A DNA stretch of 64,000 nucleotides, taken from the NCBI GenBank assembly GCA_965223825.1, contig OZ245018.1, forward strand, positions 186,001 to 250,000. Reading direction: 5' to 3'. The translations under genes and the position numbers were made by a program. Source of the DNA: CAJXQU01 sp965223825 (GTDB taxonomy: Bacteria > Pseudomonadota > Gammaproteobacteria > CAJXQU01). The notes below the pieces were generated by a model that did no database searches, was not told the DNA's origin, and saw only the letters and a program-made list of their open reading frames with translations. This document shows positions 17,652 to 25,963 of the stretch, one piece after another (position 1 is the stretch's first letter; the number at the start of each line of letters is the position of its first letter).

Positions 17652-18388
17652 GCGGCGATCTCGGCTTCTCCACAGGTGAGTTCGATGAAGGTTTTTTCCA
17701 ACGAATTTTCTTTATCAAACTCGCAGATTTTTGCATTACGTAATATCTGACCCTCACGCATGATCAATGCACGATCACAAACACTTTGGACTTCCGGAAG
17801 AATATGCGTTGAAAGCAGTACGCTATGTTGTTCACCCAGTTCGCGAATAAGTTGACGAATATCGCGGATCTGAACAGGGTCAAGTCCGACAGTTGGCTCA
17901 TCGAGAATAACGATTGAGGGTGAATGGATGATCGCCTGCGCTATGCCGACCCGTTGCTGATAGCCTTTGGAAAGATTACGGATTAAACGATTACCTTGAT
18001 CAGATAAACCGCAGCGTTGTTTGGTATTTGCGAGGGCCTTAGGAAGGTGTTTTTTTTCAACGCGACGTAATTGCGCGGCATAACGTAAATACTGATCCAC
18101 CGTCATTTCCACGTACAGGGGTGGTTTTTCGGGGAGGTAGCCTAGTTCCGCACGGGCTTGCATTGGGTTTTTTTTTAGGTCGAAAGTAGCGATGTTTATT
18201 TGCCCCTGATCGGGCGTGAGAATCCCTGCCAGCATGTTCATGGTGGTGGATTTGCCTGTACCGTTTACGCCCAATAGGCCGACCACTTCACCACGCTGTA
18301 CTTGCAAGGATAGATTGTTGACCGCGATGCGTGATCCGTATGCGCGTGAGAGATTCTCGGCGACTAAGGTCGATTCACTTTGGGTCAT
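17648..18388 (-). CDS. ABC transporter ATPase, GldA-like
   Basis: The cytosolic ATPase energises the permease encoded next. Walker A is GVNGTGKST, the signature is NLSKGYQQRVGIAQAI, and Walker B with its catalytic Glu is SIVILDEPTVGLDP; the switch His is in LLSTHILPEV. The ATG at 18388 is chosen over the GTG three codons upstream because it has a GAGTGGA-type ribosome site at suitable distance. The product has about 246 residues. It is divergent from the hydantoinase gene (127 bp between), so promoters for both lie in that gap. Confidence 0.9.
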   Translation of the reverse strand: MTQSESTLVAENLSRAYGSRIAVNNLSLQVQRGEVVGLLGVNGTGKSTTMNMLAGILTPDQGQINIATFDLKKNPMQARAELGYLPEKPPLYVEMTVDQYLRYAAQLRRVEKKHLPKALANTKQRCGLSDQGNRLIRNLSKGYQQRVGIAQAIIHSPSIVILDEPTVGLDPVQIRDIRQLIRELGEQHSVLLSTHILPEVQSVCDRALIMREGQILRNAKICEFDKENSLEKTFIELTCGEAEIAA

Positions 18389-18514
18389 TATTTCCACTCG
18401 CTTGTGCGCATTTTTATCGCGTATTTTTTCGATTCATCAGGATGAACTGCATCATCACGTTTGCGCGTTACAATACAGCAATTCATTCATTTTATATTTT
18501 GAAAAGCAAAGACA

Positions 18515-20518
18515 ATGCCGATTCACAGTAAAAGACACGATCTGACACGTGTGGGAATTGATACGGGGGGCACGTTCACGGATTTCGTGATCGAACAGGC
18601 CGGAGAATTACGCACGCATAAAGTGTTGTCCACGCCGGATGCACCGGAAAGAGCGATCTTGCAGGGTTTACGTGAGCTGGAGTTACGTGATCAGCCGTTG
18701 CGTTTAATTCACGGCTCGACCGTGGCGACGAATGCCGTGCTCGAGCGCAAAGGGGTGCGCACGGGATTTGTTACGAATAAAGGCTTAAGAGATATTCTTC
18801 TGATCGGTCGTCAGGCGCGTCCGGAACTGTATAACCTGACACCGATTCCACCGATACCTTTGGTCGAACGCCAATGGTGTTGGGAGGTGGATACGCGCTT
18901 GGCGGCCGATGGCGAATTGCTGACTGAGCTAACGGATGAAAGTATTCAATCGCTCATTGAGCAAGTGCGCATAGCAAAGCCGCAAGCGATTGCGATCAGT
19001 TTGTTATTCAGTTTTCTTGATGATCGGCAAGAATTGCACTTACGTGATGCGCTACAGGTGGAATTTCCTGATCTATTTATATCAATTTCCTCGATCATTT
19101 TACCGGAGTTTAAAGAATACGAGCGGGGCATGACGACGTGGTTTAACGCCTACGTTGGGCCGCTCGTGCAGGGTTATTTGTCGCGTATGACGGACGCATT
19201 GCCGCAGTCGGATGTGGCGATCATGCAGAGTTCGGGGCTGACCTGTGATGCAAGGCAGGCAGGCGAACGAGCGGTAAATTTATTGCTGTCGGGCCCAGCA
19301 GGTGGTCTTGAGGGCGCACGGGCGATTGCGAGTTTGGCCGGATACGATCGACTCATGACCTTGGATATGGGCGGCACCTCAACGGATGTGTCGCTCATTG
19401 ACGGCATGATTGCGAGTACGACGGAAGCCAAAATCGGTAATTATCCGGTTTCCGTACCGATGGTCGATATTCATACGATCGGCGCGGGCGGAGGGTCTTT
19501 GGCTTGGGTGGATAGCGGCGGGTTGTTGCAGGTAGGGCCAGAATCCGCTGGCGCGATGCCGGGGCCGGTTTGTTATGGCCAGGGCGGTGAGTGTGTAACG
19601 GTGACCGATGCGAACTTAGTTCTCGGACGTTTGCCCGCGTCAACGCGATTAGGCGGTGAAATGATGCTGGATAAAAAAGCCGCGCTGGATGGAATGCAGA
19701 ATCTTGCCGACGAGCTTGGTTTGGACAGTGCGCAAGATGCCGCGCAAGGCATAGTGCAACTGGCGAATGAACATATGGCGGCAGCATTGCGTGTGATCTC
19801 GGTACAAAAAGGGCACGATCCAGCGAGGTTTGTGCTGGTCTGTTTTGGTGGTGCGGGTGGGTTGCATGTGTGTGAACTGGCGGAAGCTTTGAGTATGCAA
19901 GAAGCACTTGTACCGGTCGGGGGCGGGGTGTTGTCGGCGTTGGGGATGTTAGCTGCACGGCCTGGGCGGCAGGTTTCACGAACGTTAGCGCAGTTGCTGG
20001 ATGATCTACGTGAAGCAGATTTGCACGATGTAATTCAGGATCTGTTGAATGAAGCACGGACTGATCTCATGGGATCTGGATATTCCACCGACGCGTTTTC
20101 GGAAGAAGCGACGCTCGATCTTTGCTACAAAGGTCAATCTTTTACCTTAAATGTACCGTGGCAGGAAAACCGTAACGCGGTGGCTGAGGCCTTCCATCAA
20201 TTGCATCAACAACGCTATGGGCATGTGCATCCTTTCCCGATCGAATTAGTGAATGTGCGGGTGTCGGTTTGGGTCACGCAGGCGGCATTGAGCCTACATG
20301 CGCAAGCGGAAGGTGAGACGACGGAATGGCTTGAAGAGGTGTCGGTTCACGGTTGCGATCAGGCCGTGCCGGTTTTTGCGCGTGAGGATTTAGTCTGTGA
20401 TCAGAAAATTACGGGGCCGGCGATCATCACGGAAAAAGTTGCGACCACATTTGTCGCGGCAGATTGGTTGTGCAGAGTCGATCAAAAAGGCAGTTTGATA
20501 TTAAACAAATTGTCGTGA
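18515..20518 (+). CDS. Hydantoinase A / 5-oxoprolinase family ATP-dependent subunit
   Basis: The 667-residue protein has the ASKHA-type start RVGIDTGGTFTDFVIE (residues 12-27), HGSTVATNAVLERKG, the core SGPAGGLEGARAIA and DMGGTSTDVSLIDG, and VGGGVLSALGMLAA, all typical of HyuA. HyuA proteins use ATP to open cyclic amides (hydantoins, 5-oxoproline) or carboxylate ketones. The usual partner HyuB is absent on both sides, so this protein may act alone or pair with a subunit encoded elsewhere. The flanking genes give no pathway link. It converges with the di-haem oxidoreductase gene. Confidence 0.85.
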   Translation: MPIHSKRHDLTRVGIDTGGTFTDFVIEQAGELRTHKVLSTPDAPERAILQGLRELELRDQPLRLIHGSTVATNAVLERKGVRTGFVTNKGLRDILLIGRQARPELYNLTPIPPIPLVERQWCWEVDTRLAADGELLTELTDESIQSLIEQVRIAKPQAIAISLLFSFLDDRQELHLRDALQVEFPDLFISISSIILPEFKEYERGMTTWFNAYVGPLVQGYLSRMTDALPQSDVAIMQSSGLTCDARQAGERAVNLLLSGPAGGLEGARAIASLAGYDRLMTLDMGGTSTDVSLIDGMIASTTEAKIGNYPVSVPMVDIHTIGAGGGSLAWVDSGGLLQVGPESAGAMPGPVCYGQGGECVTVTDANLVLGRLPASTRLGGEMMLDKKAALDGMQNLADELGLDSAQDAAQGIVQLANEHMAAALRVISVQKGHDPARFVLVCFGGAGGLHVCELAEALSMQEALVPVGGGVLSALGMLAARPGRQVSRTLAQLLDDLREADLHDVIQDLLNEARTDLMGSGYSTDAFSEEATLDLCYKGQSFTLNVPWQENRNAVAEAFHQLHQQRYGHVHPFPIELVNVRVSVWVTQAALSLHAQAEGETTEWLEEVSVHGCDQAVPVFAREDLVCDQKITGPAIITEKVATTFVAADWLCRVDQKGSLILNKLS

Positions 20519-20565
20519 CTAGGTCGCGTAAGCTGTTCCGTAGAGCTGCTGTGTAATTTTTTGTT

Positions 20566-21975
20566 TTAAAGTGATCGTAGAAAGGCGATCAGTGCATCCC
20601 GATCATTCGCAGAAAAATATCTGAACGTTTCGCGGGATGCGTGGGCTTCGCCGCCGTGCCACAAAATGGCTTCTTGTAATGATCGTGCACGGCCATCATG
20701 CAAATACGCTTCTTCACCGGAAATAGTTTGGGTTAGACCGATTCCCCAGAGTGGCGGTGTGCGCCATTCACGACCATTCGCCGCATGATCAGGACGGTTA
20801 TCGGCTAACTCCTCTCCCATGTCATGTAATAGTAGATCGGAAAATGGGTAGATATCTTGCTCTGCTAATGCGGGGTCATTAGACATTTGACCTGTTTTAA
20901 AATGCGCTGTGTGACACGCATGACATGCTGCTTGTTGGAAGAGTTGCGCGCCTCGGATAACGGTTGGATCCGCTACATTACGTCGAGCGGGAACGGGTAT
21001 GTAGCGGAGAAAAGTCAGAATCGCATTGAGATCAGTCTCAGCAATTTCCGGTTTTTCAGATGATTGTGCTGCCATACAAGCAGGTTGAAATGGTGTGCAG
21101 TTTTGTTCGGGACGATCATGGCTGGTGATGCCTTGTTCATTCAACAAGGCGGCGGTGGTTTGATCGCGTAAATTGATCTGGTTGGCTTTCCAGCCAAAGC
21201 GGCCGAGTTGGGTGGTTGAGTTTACTGTCGGAATTCGGTTTGGACGACCGGAAATGCCATCGGCATTATCATCATCAGGATCCGCATTGGCAAGAATTGT
21301 CGCTGCCGGGATCGCTTCCAGCAGGCCAATGCCGATCAGTGATTGTGTCATGCGTGGTGAGATCGCGGTACGTCGAATGCCAGTGCGTTGCAGCGGGCCG
21401 TACGCCAGGTCGGTCAACGTATAAATGGGGGCAGTAAGCTGCCAAGGTTGGCCATCTGCAAAGGCTCCGTTGATCGGTTCGTGCTGGATGTTGATTGCGC
21501 CTTCTGCCGCAACACCCGGGATGGATGACGGATTAAAATTAGCGCCGTAAACCGGGTGAAAGTCTTGCCACAGATTTTGATCGAGCTGAGTGCTCAGTTG
21601 CAACACCAACGCGACTGGCTGACGATCTTCCGGGCGCGGCAAGCGTCCACGGCCGAGGCGGTTATGACATACTTCGCAGGAGGCACCGATAAAAAGCGGG
21701 CCAAGCCCATCACGAAGAGGTACCTCGGATGGGCCAGGCAAGAATAGCGTGTTGAAGAACGCATGTCCTCGATCGCGGAGTTTGCGTTGCTGTTGATTGA
21801 GAACAGGCGGGCGTTCAAGCAGAACACGCGCATCGGCGCTGGTGACGGTGAGATTTCCACCACTGTTAGTGTTGAGATAATCCGCTAGCGTTTCCTGATC
21901 AGATGAATCACTCACCGCGCTCTGACAGACTGAGAGTGTGAGCGCAGCAAAGGCCGTTCTGATCAGATCGTTCAT
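20566..21975 (-). CDS. Di-haem oxidoreductase (DUF1111/DHOR), thiol-oxidoreductase-like cytochrome c
   Basis: A 469-residue periplasmic protein with an N-terminal export signal and two CxxCH haem-attachment sites: CEVCH at residues 100-104, and CHACH roughly at 355. It also shows the family features DGLGPLFIGASCEVCHNRLGRG near the first haem, LIGIGLLEAIPA, GRFGWKANQINL and a closing LIAFLRSL. DHOR proteins are putative peroxidase/thiol-oxidase-like enzymes, often placed with iron or copper uptake genes. It overlaps the preceding gene by four bases, within an operon led by a TonB receptor. Confidence 0.85.
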   Translation of the reverse strand: MNDLIRTAFAALTLSVCQSAVSDSSDQETLADYLNTNSGGNLTVTSADARVLLERPPVLNQQQRKLRDRGHAFFNTLFLPGPSEVPLRDGLGPLFIGASCEVCHNRLGRGRLPRPEDRQPVALVLQLSTQLDQNLWQDFHPVYGANFNPSSIPGVAAEGAINIQHEPINGAFADGQPWQLTAPIYTLTDLAYGPLQRTGIRRTAISPRMTQSLIGIGLLEAIPAATILANADPDDDNADGISGRPNRIPTVNSTTQLGRFGWKANQINLRDQTTAALLNEQGITSHDRPEQNCTPFQPACMAAQSSEKPEIAETDLNAILTFLRYIPVPARRNVADPTVIRGAQLFQQAACHACHTAHFKTGQMSNDPALAEQDIYPFSDLLLHDMGEELADNRPDHAANGREWRTPPLWGIGLTQTISGEEAYLHDGRARSLQEAILWHGGEAHASRETFRYFSANDRDALIAFLRSL

Positions 21976-22511
21976 GGCGCGATCGGGTTAATCAATATTT
22001 TCAATTGTGCGGCGGTTGCACCGCTTAATTGCAGGATGTAAGGCAGATCTTTCTGCAAATCAAACTCCACTAGCTTACGTAGGGTCGGGCACTCAAACTG
22101 TCCGCTAAAGGCCGTCGAGCTAAGCACTTCTGGCGTGGTCTGCTCGTGCACGACGTCAATCCAGACTTCATCCGAGGCGCTGATCCGGTATTTCCCATCT
22201 TGGGGCACGGTGAAGGCGAATAAACCTGCAAAAGAGCCATCATCCAAACTGAGCCGGTGCGGTTCGGCGCGTAATCTAATGGTGTCTTGCGGGCTGAGCG
22301 TGAGCAAATAAACGGAACTTAAGTCGATTTTGTTAGCAAAATTAGAGGTGTGTTCTAGCGACAGATGAGTTGCCGCTTTGAGCTGGTTTAGCTCTGCTTG
22401 TACATCTCTGTCATACCCATCGCAGTTGTTGCTTGCGATGGTTGTGTGGGCGTTGCAAACAGAAACGCATGCGAGCAATGGCAAAGCGATCAATCGTTTT
22501 TTCATGAGCAT
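21972..22511 (-). CDS. Secreted protein of unknown function between TonB receptor and DHOR genes
   Basis: The 179-residue protein has a signal peptide (MKKRLIALPLLACVSVCNAH; cleavage about residue 21) and three cysteines in the mature part that could pair. The middle looks beta-rich (FAFTVPQDGKYRISASDEVWIDVV), resembling pre-peptidase or beta-sandwich accessory domains. I do not recognise a family. Tight linkage (12 bp after the receptor, 4-base overlap with DHOR) suggests it works with them at the outer face or in the periplasm, perhaps as a substrate-binding lipoprotein-like partner; this is inference. Confidence 0.6.
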   Translation of the reverse strand: MLMKKRLIALPLLACVSVCNAHTTIASNNCDGYDRDVQAELNQLKAATHLSLEHTSNFANKIDLSSVYLLTLSPQDTIRLRAEPHRLSLDDGSFAGLFAFTVPQDGKYRISASDEVWIDVVHEQTTPEVLSSTAFSGQFECPTLRKLVEFDLQKDLPYILQLSGATAAQLKILINPIAP

Positions 22512-22523
22512 CTCCAGATTGGG

Positions 22524-24548
22524 TTAATAGCGATAACGGGCGTTAATGAAGTAGCTGCGACCGGCTTCATAAAAGCCTTCGTCATAGGCGTAGAGTTTGT
22601 CCGCGATGTTATTCACCCCCAGCTCAAATTGCAGGTGCTCATCTGGTGTCCAAGTGGTTTTTGCGTTGCCGATGAAAAAACCATCAGCGACTTGCACACC
22701 ATCGGTTGTGCTGTAGCGATCATCGTTATATTCACCGCTGAGTTGAAAGCGCCATTGATCGTTTGCGGTGAAACTGACATAGCTGAAGAGGCTATTTTGT
22801 GGTGTATCCAACGGGAGGATGTCCGGATCGGATTTGTTGTCGCGATCGAGATAGGTGTAGTTTATGTGGAATTCCCAATGCTCGCCGAGGTAAGCGGTCA
22901 GCAGTGCTTCGACGCCATTGTTGGTTTGTTCACCAATATTCTGTAATTGAAAACACGGTGGGCTGTTGCACGCTGACGCCGGTATCGTGACGTTCTCGAT
23001 CGCATCGGTAATGTCGTAATGAAAAACTGACATGCCCCAATGCAGTTGCATGTTGGATTGTGTAAATGTCTTGGAACCGTCTAATCCCAGCTCGATGTTG
23101 GTGGCACGTTCTGGCGCGAGATCAGGATTCGGCAAAGCAGAACCAAAGCGGAAAGAATAACGATCTTTGATTGTCGGGAACCGGGAACGGCGCGAAATGG
23201 AGGCCGTAGCGCGTAAATCCTTGTTGATCTGGTAGATCACGCCAGATTGCAGGTTCAGTGCATTTTCTGAGTTTAAAGGAAAATTTGTCGTCGCATCATC
23301 CGCTTGTTGACCGCGTAAAGTGTCATAGCTGATGCCGCCGATCAGTTGGAGTTGATCCGTCAGTTGAAATTGGTCTTCCAAACCAAATGACAGTAGACGA
23401 TCTTCATAACGTTCCTGTGGTGCATTGGTATCATCGATCTCACGGTGTATGTCTGTTTTCAAGTTTATGGCAGCACGGATATCATGCCCGTCAAAGGCTA
23501 ACGTACCCAGTTCCAGACTCGCGCCCCAACTGTAATCATCGTAAACACTGTTGAAGGCATAGCCACGAAATTGACTGGAATACGTATCGTCATCGTAGGA
23601 TCGCAATGTATTTTTAAAGCTATCGTAGTAGACGCGAAGCAGGGCGTGTTCTGTTTCGCCGAGGCCTTTGCGCGCAATGAAATACAAGCTTTCTTTATCG
23701 TACTCGGGCCACTGCCAGAAGCGTGAACGCACACCAATGGCGTTTCCCGCGTAGGGTGGTGTCTGCTTTTCCCCTTGCTGGTTTTGGTAGCTGATCGCAT
23801 ATTCGTCACGTGCGTTGGGGGTTAAACCGACCTTCAAAGAAAATTTACTATCTTGTGATTCGGCGTTGTCGCGACGTCCGCCGTTTTCGGTACCGTTGGG
23901 GGTAAAGTCACCGGGTAAGCTGAAGAAGTTGCGATCTTGAGTTGAGGCAGATGCTTGCCAATACCAACCGGACTGGTTGCTACCCGCATTGAGATAGGTG
24001 TTGTAACGGGCGAGATCGGCATCATCATCAAATTCCAAGCCACCACCGATTTCCAACTCAAAACTCTCTACCGGCTTGCGAGAAACTAAGTTAATACTGC
24101 CACCGAGTGTATTCGCACCGTAGAGCACCGAGGTAAAACCTTTTGAAATGGAAATTTCAGACAAATCAAACGTGGTTAATCGGGCAAGATCAATATTGCC
24201 ATCGTAAGGTACATAAACCGGCACACCGTCGAGATAAACCGGTACTTGTCGTGAATTGAAGCCACGTACGAAGAGCAGACTTTCGGAGCGTGAGCCAGAT
24301 TTTTGGATCGTCACGCCCGGTAAAAGACTTGCTGCGGAGCCTACATCTGTCCGGTTGAAACGCATGAAATCGTCATGCGTTAACGTGGTTTGAATTGGAT
24401 CAGACCAGTCGTGGTTTTCTTCACCCAGTACTTCGATGACGCCGAGCGTAAACTCACCACCGTTGACTGGTTCAGCAGAGACACTGTAGGTAGCGAAGCC
24501 ACAGAAGAGGATCGGTAAGCAATGGAAAATATAGGGTGTTAAATTCAT
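22524..24548 (-). CDS. TonB-dependent outer membrane receptor
   Basis: The 674-residue receptor has a signal peptide (residues 1-25), an N-terminal plug (SAASLLPGVTIQKSGSR and LFVRGFNSRQVPVYLDGVPV, GANTLGGSINLVSR), and a beta-barrel ending in an aromatic residue pattern (SYFINARYRY), as needed for BAM insertion. The ligand is not evident; siderophore, metal-chelate or cobalamin are common for this size. It leads an operon with a small secreted protein and a di-haem oxidoreductase, so a redox-active metal or its complex is an attractive guess. A 21-bp inverted repeat lies about 70 bp upstream. Confidence 0.88.
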   Translation of the reverse strand: MNLTPYIFHCLPILFCGFATYSVSAEPVNGGEFTLGVIEVLGEENHDWSDPIQTTLTHDDFMRFNRTDVGSAASLLPGVTIQKSGSRSESLLFVRGFNSRQVPVYLDGVPVYVPYDGNIDLARLTTFDLSEISISKGFTSVLYGANTLGGSINLVSRKPVESFELEIGGGLEFDDDADLARYNTYLNAGSNQSGWYWQASASTQDRNFFSLPGDFTPNGTENGGRRDNAESQDSKFSLKVGLTPNARDEYAISYQNQQGEKQTPPYAGNAIGVRSRFWQWPEYDKESLYFIARKGLGETEHALLRVYYDSFKNTLRSYDDDTYSSQFRGYAFNSVYDDYSWGASLELGTLAFDGHDIRAAINLKTDIHREIDDTNAPQERYEDRLLSFGLEDQFQLTDQLQLIGGISYDTLRGQQADDATTNFPLNSENALNLQSGVIYQINKDLRATASISRRSRFPTIKDRYSFRFGSALPNPDLAPERATNIELGLDGSKTFTQSNMQLHWGMSVFHYDITDAIENVTIPASACNSPPCFQLQNIGEQTNNGVEALLTAYLGEHWEFHINYTYLDRDNKSDPDILPLDTPQNSLFSYVSFTANDQWRFQLSGEYNDDRYSTTDGVQVADGFFIGNAKTTWTPDEHLQFELGVNNIADKLYAYDEGFYEAGRSYFINARYRY

Positions 24549-24616
24549 ATTTAAATGTCATTAAGTGATAAACGGCGAGAGTTTACGATCGATTTTAACG
24601 GCTTAAAATAGGGGGT

Positions 24617-24637
24617 TATGTGCATATAAATCACATA
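24617..24637. promoter_or_regulatory. Inverted repeat upstream of the TonB receptor operon
   Basis: TATGTG-N9-CACATA (21 bp) lies about 70 bp before the receptor start. It looks like a regulator site but its spacing is one base longer than a CRP site, and it is not a Fur box. The binding protein is unknown. Confidence 0.4.
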
Positions 24638-24698
24638 GCGAACGGTGTGGGAGATCAGGAGAATGGTGCGGCGAATTTGCGCTGTAAATAGCGCGCAT

Positions 24699-24721
24699 AA
24701 AAAAACCGCCAATTGGCGGTT
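24699..24721 (-). terminator. Rho-independent terminator of the rpmB-rpmG operon
   Basis: On the minus strand AACCGCCAATTGGCGGTT forms a 7-9-bp stem and runs straight into a T-tract (24705-24699). It begins 27 bp after the rpmG stop and separates the ribosomal genes from the TonB operon. Confidence 0.9.
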
Positions 24722-24747
24722 CTTTAAAAACTAAAATGAAATAAGGT

Positions 24748-24903
24748 TTATTTGATTTTAGCTTCTTTGTACATGACGTGCTTACGAACGACAGGATCGT
24801 ATTTTTTCATTTCCATCTTGTCAGGCACGTTACGCTTGTTCTTAGTCGTTGTGTAGTAATGACCAGTGCCAGCGCTTGATACGAGTTTAATTTTATCTTG
24901 CAT
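24748..24903 (-). CDS. rpmG: 50S ribosomal protein L33
   Basis: A 51-residue basic protein beginning MQDKIKLVSSAGTGHYYTTT and containing KKYDPVVRKHVMYKEAKIK, the standard L33 ending. It lacks the paired CxxC motifs, so it is the zinc-independent form. It follows rpmB by 20 bp and a clear terminator ends the pair. It is a structural protein of the large ribosomal subunit near the E site. Confidence 0.95.
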   Translation of the reverse strand: MQDKIKLVSSAGTGHYYTTTKNKRNVPDKMEMKKYDPVVRKHVMYKEAKIK

Positions 24904-24923
24904 GCGATTGACTCCTGGTTAAA

Positions 24924-25160
24924 TTAGACTTTATCGCCACGTTTGCGGATATCAGACAAAACCTGATCAATACCCACTTTATCGATGATACGTAAGCCTT
25001 TATTGCTAATTCGCATTTTAATCCAACGTTTTTCGCTAGCAACCCAAAAACGATGGGTGTGCAGGTTCGGCAAAAAGCGTCGACGTGTTTTGTTGTGCGC
25101 ATGGGAAACATTGTTTCCACTCATTGGGCCTACGCCTGTAACTTGACATACTCGCGACAT
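24924..25160 (-). CDS. rpmB: 50S ribosomal protein L28
   Basis: The 78-residue protein matches L28: MSRVCQVTGVGPMSGNNVSHAHNKTRRRFLPNLH (quoted in parts) and the basic end ISNKGLRIIDKVGIDQVL. It carries the usual CQVTG opening with one cysteine of the ancestral zinc motif. It is the first gene of the rpmB-rpmG operon, with a GGAG ribosome site before the ATG. The promoter should lie within 25161-25330, divergent from the SLOG-patatin unit. Confidence 0.96.
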   Translation of the reverse strand: MSRVCQVTGVGPMSGNNVSHAHNKTRRRFLPNLHTHRFWVASEKRWIKMRISNKGLRIIDKVGIDQVLSDIRKRGDKV

Positions 25161-25340
25161 CTCGGAGTCTCCGTAAACTTCTGAACTGAAAGGCGCGGGA
25201 TCTTACACCGGATTCCGCTTTGATCCAATGCCTTTTCCTAAATTTCATAAGAAAATCATCAGATCAGCCTGATTTGGTGTGGAGTATACGTGGTTTTCCA
25301 TCATCTATGTCGCGTAAGATGCGATTATTCGGAGAAATTC

Positions 25341-25394
25341 ATGAAAAAACACTTATCGATAACACCGCTGCATTTTAGTAAGAGTCGAAAATGA
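25341..25394 (+). CDS. Putative 17-codon leader ORF coupled to the SLOG-like gene
   Basis: An ATG at 25341 with a strong ribosome site (GGAG six bases upstream) opens a 17-residue basic peptide, MKKHLSITPLHFSKSRK. Its TGA overlaps the ATG of the next gene (ATGA at 25391-25394). The downstream gene has only a weak ribosome site of its own, so translation may depend on this leader by coupling. The peptide has no recognisable attenuation codon run, and it may simply serve as a ribosome loader. Confidence 0.5.
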   Translation: MKKHLSITPLHFSKSRK

Positions 25395-25951
25395 AGGTCG
25401 TTGTTTTTAGTGGTCACATGATTGATCGGGCTGACCGACCACAAGCGCGATTTCCTGCCAGCAAAGCCGCTTCGGCAAAGGAGCGAATCCAAGCACAATT
25501 GGATCTATGGCAAATTAGCGCTTCAGATCGCGTTATTTCGAGCGCCGCATGTGGATCAGATATTTTATTTTTGGAATGTTGTCTTGATCGGCAGATCACG
25601 CCGCAAATTCTGCTCGCGTCACCCAAAGAGGATTTTATCCAGAGTTCTGTCGCTTTCGCAGGGCCTGAATGGATCAGACGTTTTGAGCAAGTTTGTGCAC
25701 GGTCAACTGTGTGCATACTTGGCCAAGCGTTTGCTGATCAGGGTTTGAATGTGTATGCGCGCACCAATTTGTGGATCGTGCAGAAAGCGGAAAATTGGAT
25801 TGCGTCCAGTAACGCCGAAGGGTTCGCATTACTGGTGTGGAATGGCGTGCGGCGCGATCAGAATCCCGGTGGAACGGCGCATTTCGCACAATCGGTAAAA
25901 GAGAATCATTGGCAGATAAGTATTATTAACCCAGAAACAATCGGTCAATAG
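25391..25951 (+). CDS. Stand-alone SLOG-like (Rossmann-type nucleotide-binding) protein
   Basis: A 186-residue cytosolic protein. Its N-terminus VVVFSGHMIDRADRPQARFP and the segment ISSAACGSDILFLECCLDR (about residues 49-67) match, from memory, the SLOG-like module usually found fused to cyclase, TPR or DUF4071-type proteins, where the form is SGHMID..DRP..RFP and AACGADILF. Later SVAFAGPEWIRRFEQV and NPGGTAHFAQSV also fit. SLOG domains bind or process nucleotide ligands; in Thoeris ThsA one senses a cyclic ADP-ribose. Here it is free-standing and lies 12 bp before a patatin gene, which suggests a sensor-effector pair (inference). Four internal cysteines are notable. Confidence 0.65.
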   Translation: MKVVVFSGHMIDRADRPQARFPASKAASAKERIQAQLDLWQISASDRVISSAACGSDILFLECCLDRQITPQILLASPKEDFIQSSVAFAGPEWIRRFEQVCARSTVCILGQAFADQGLNVYARTNLWIVQKAENWIASSNAEGFALLVWNGVRRDQNPGGTAHFAQSVKENHWQISIINPETIGQ

Positions 25952-25963
25952 AGGAGGGCATAT

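Noticed and set aside
20519..20565. Terminator between hyuA and DHOR genes
   Set aside because: The T-run is present but the candidate stem is only four or five pairs.
22398..22946. 182-codon plus-strand ORF across two minus-strand genes
   Set aside because: It spans the end of the TonB receptor and the start of the secreted protein, both well supported on the other strand.
24617..24637. CRP or Fur site before the TonB receptor
   Set aside because: Arm spacing is one base longer than CRP requires and the sequence does not fit a Fur box.
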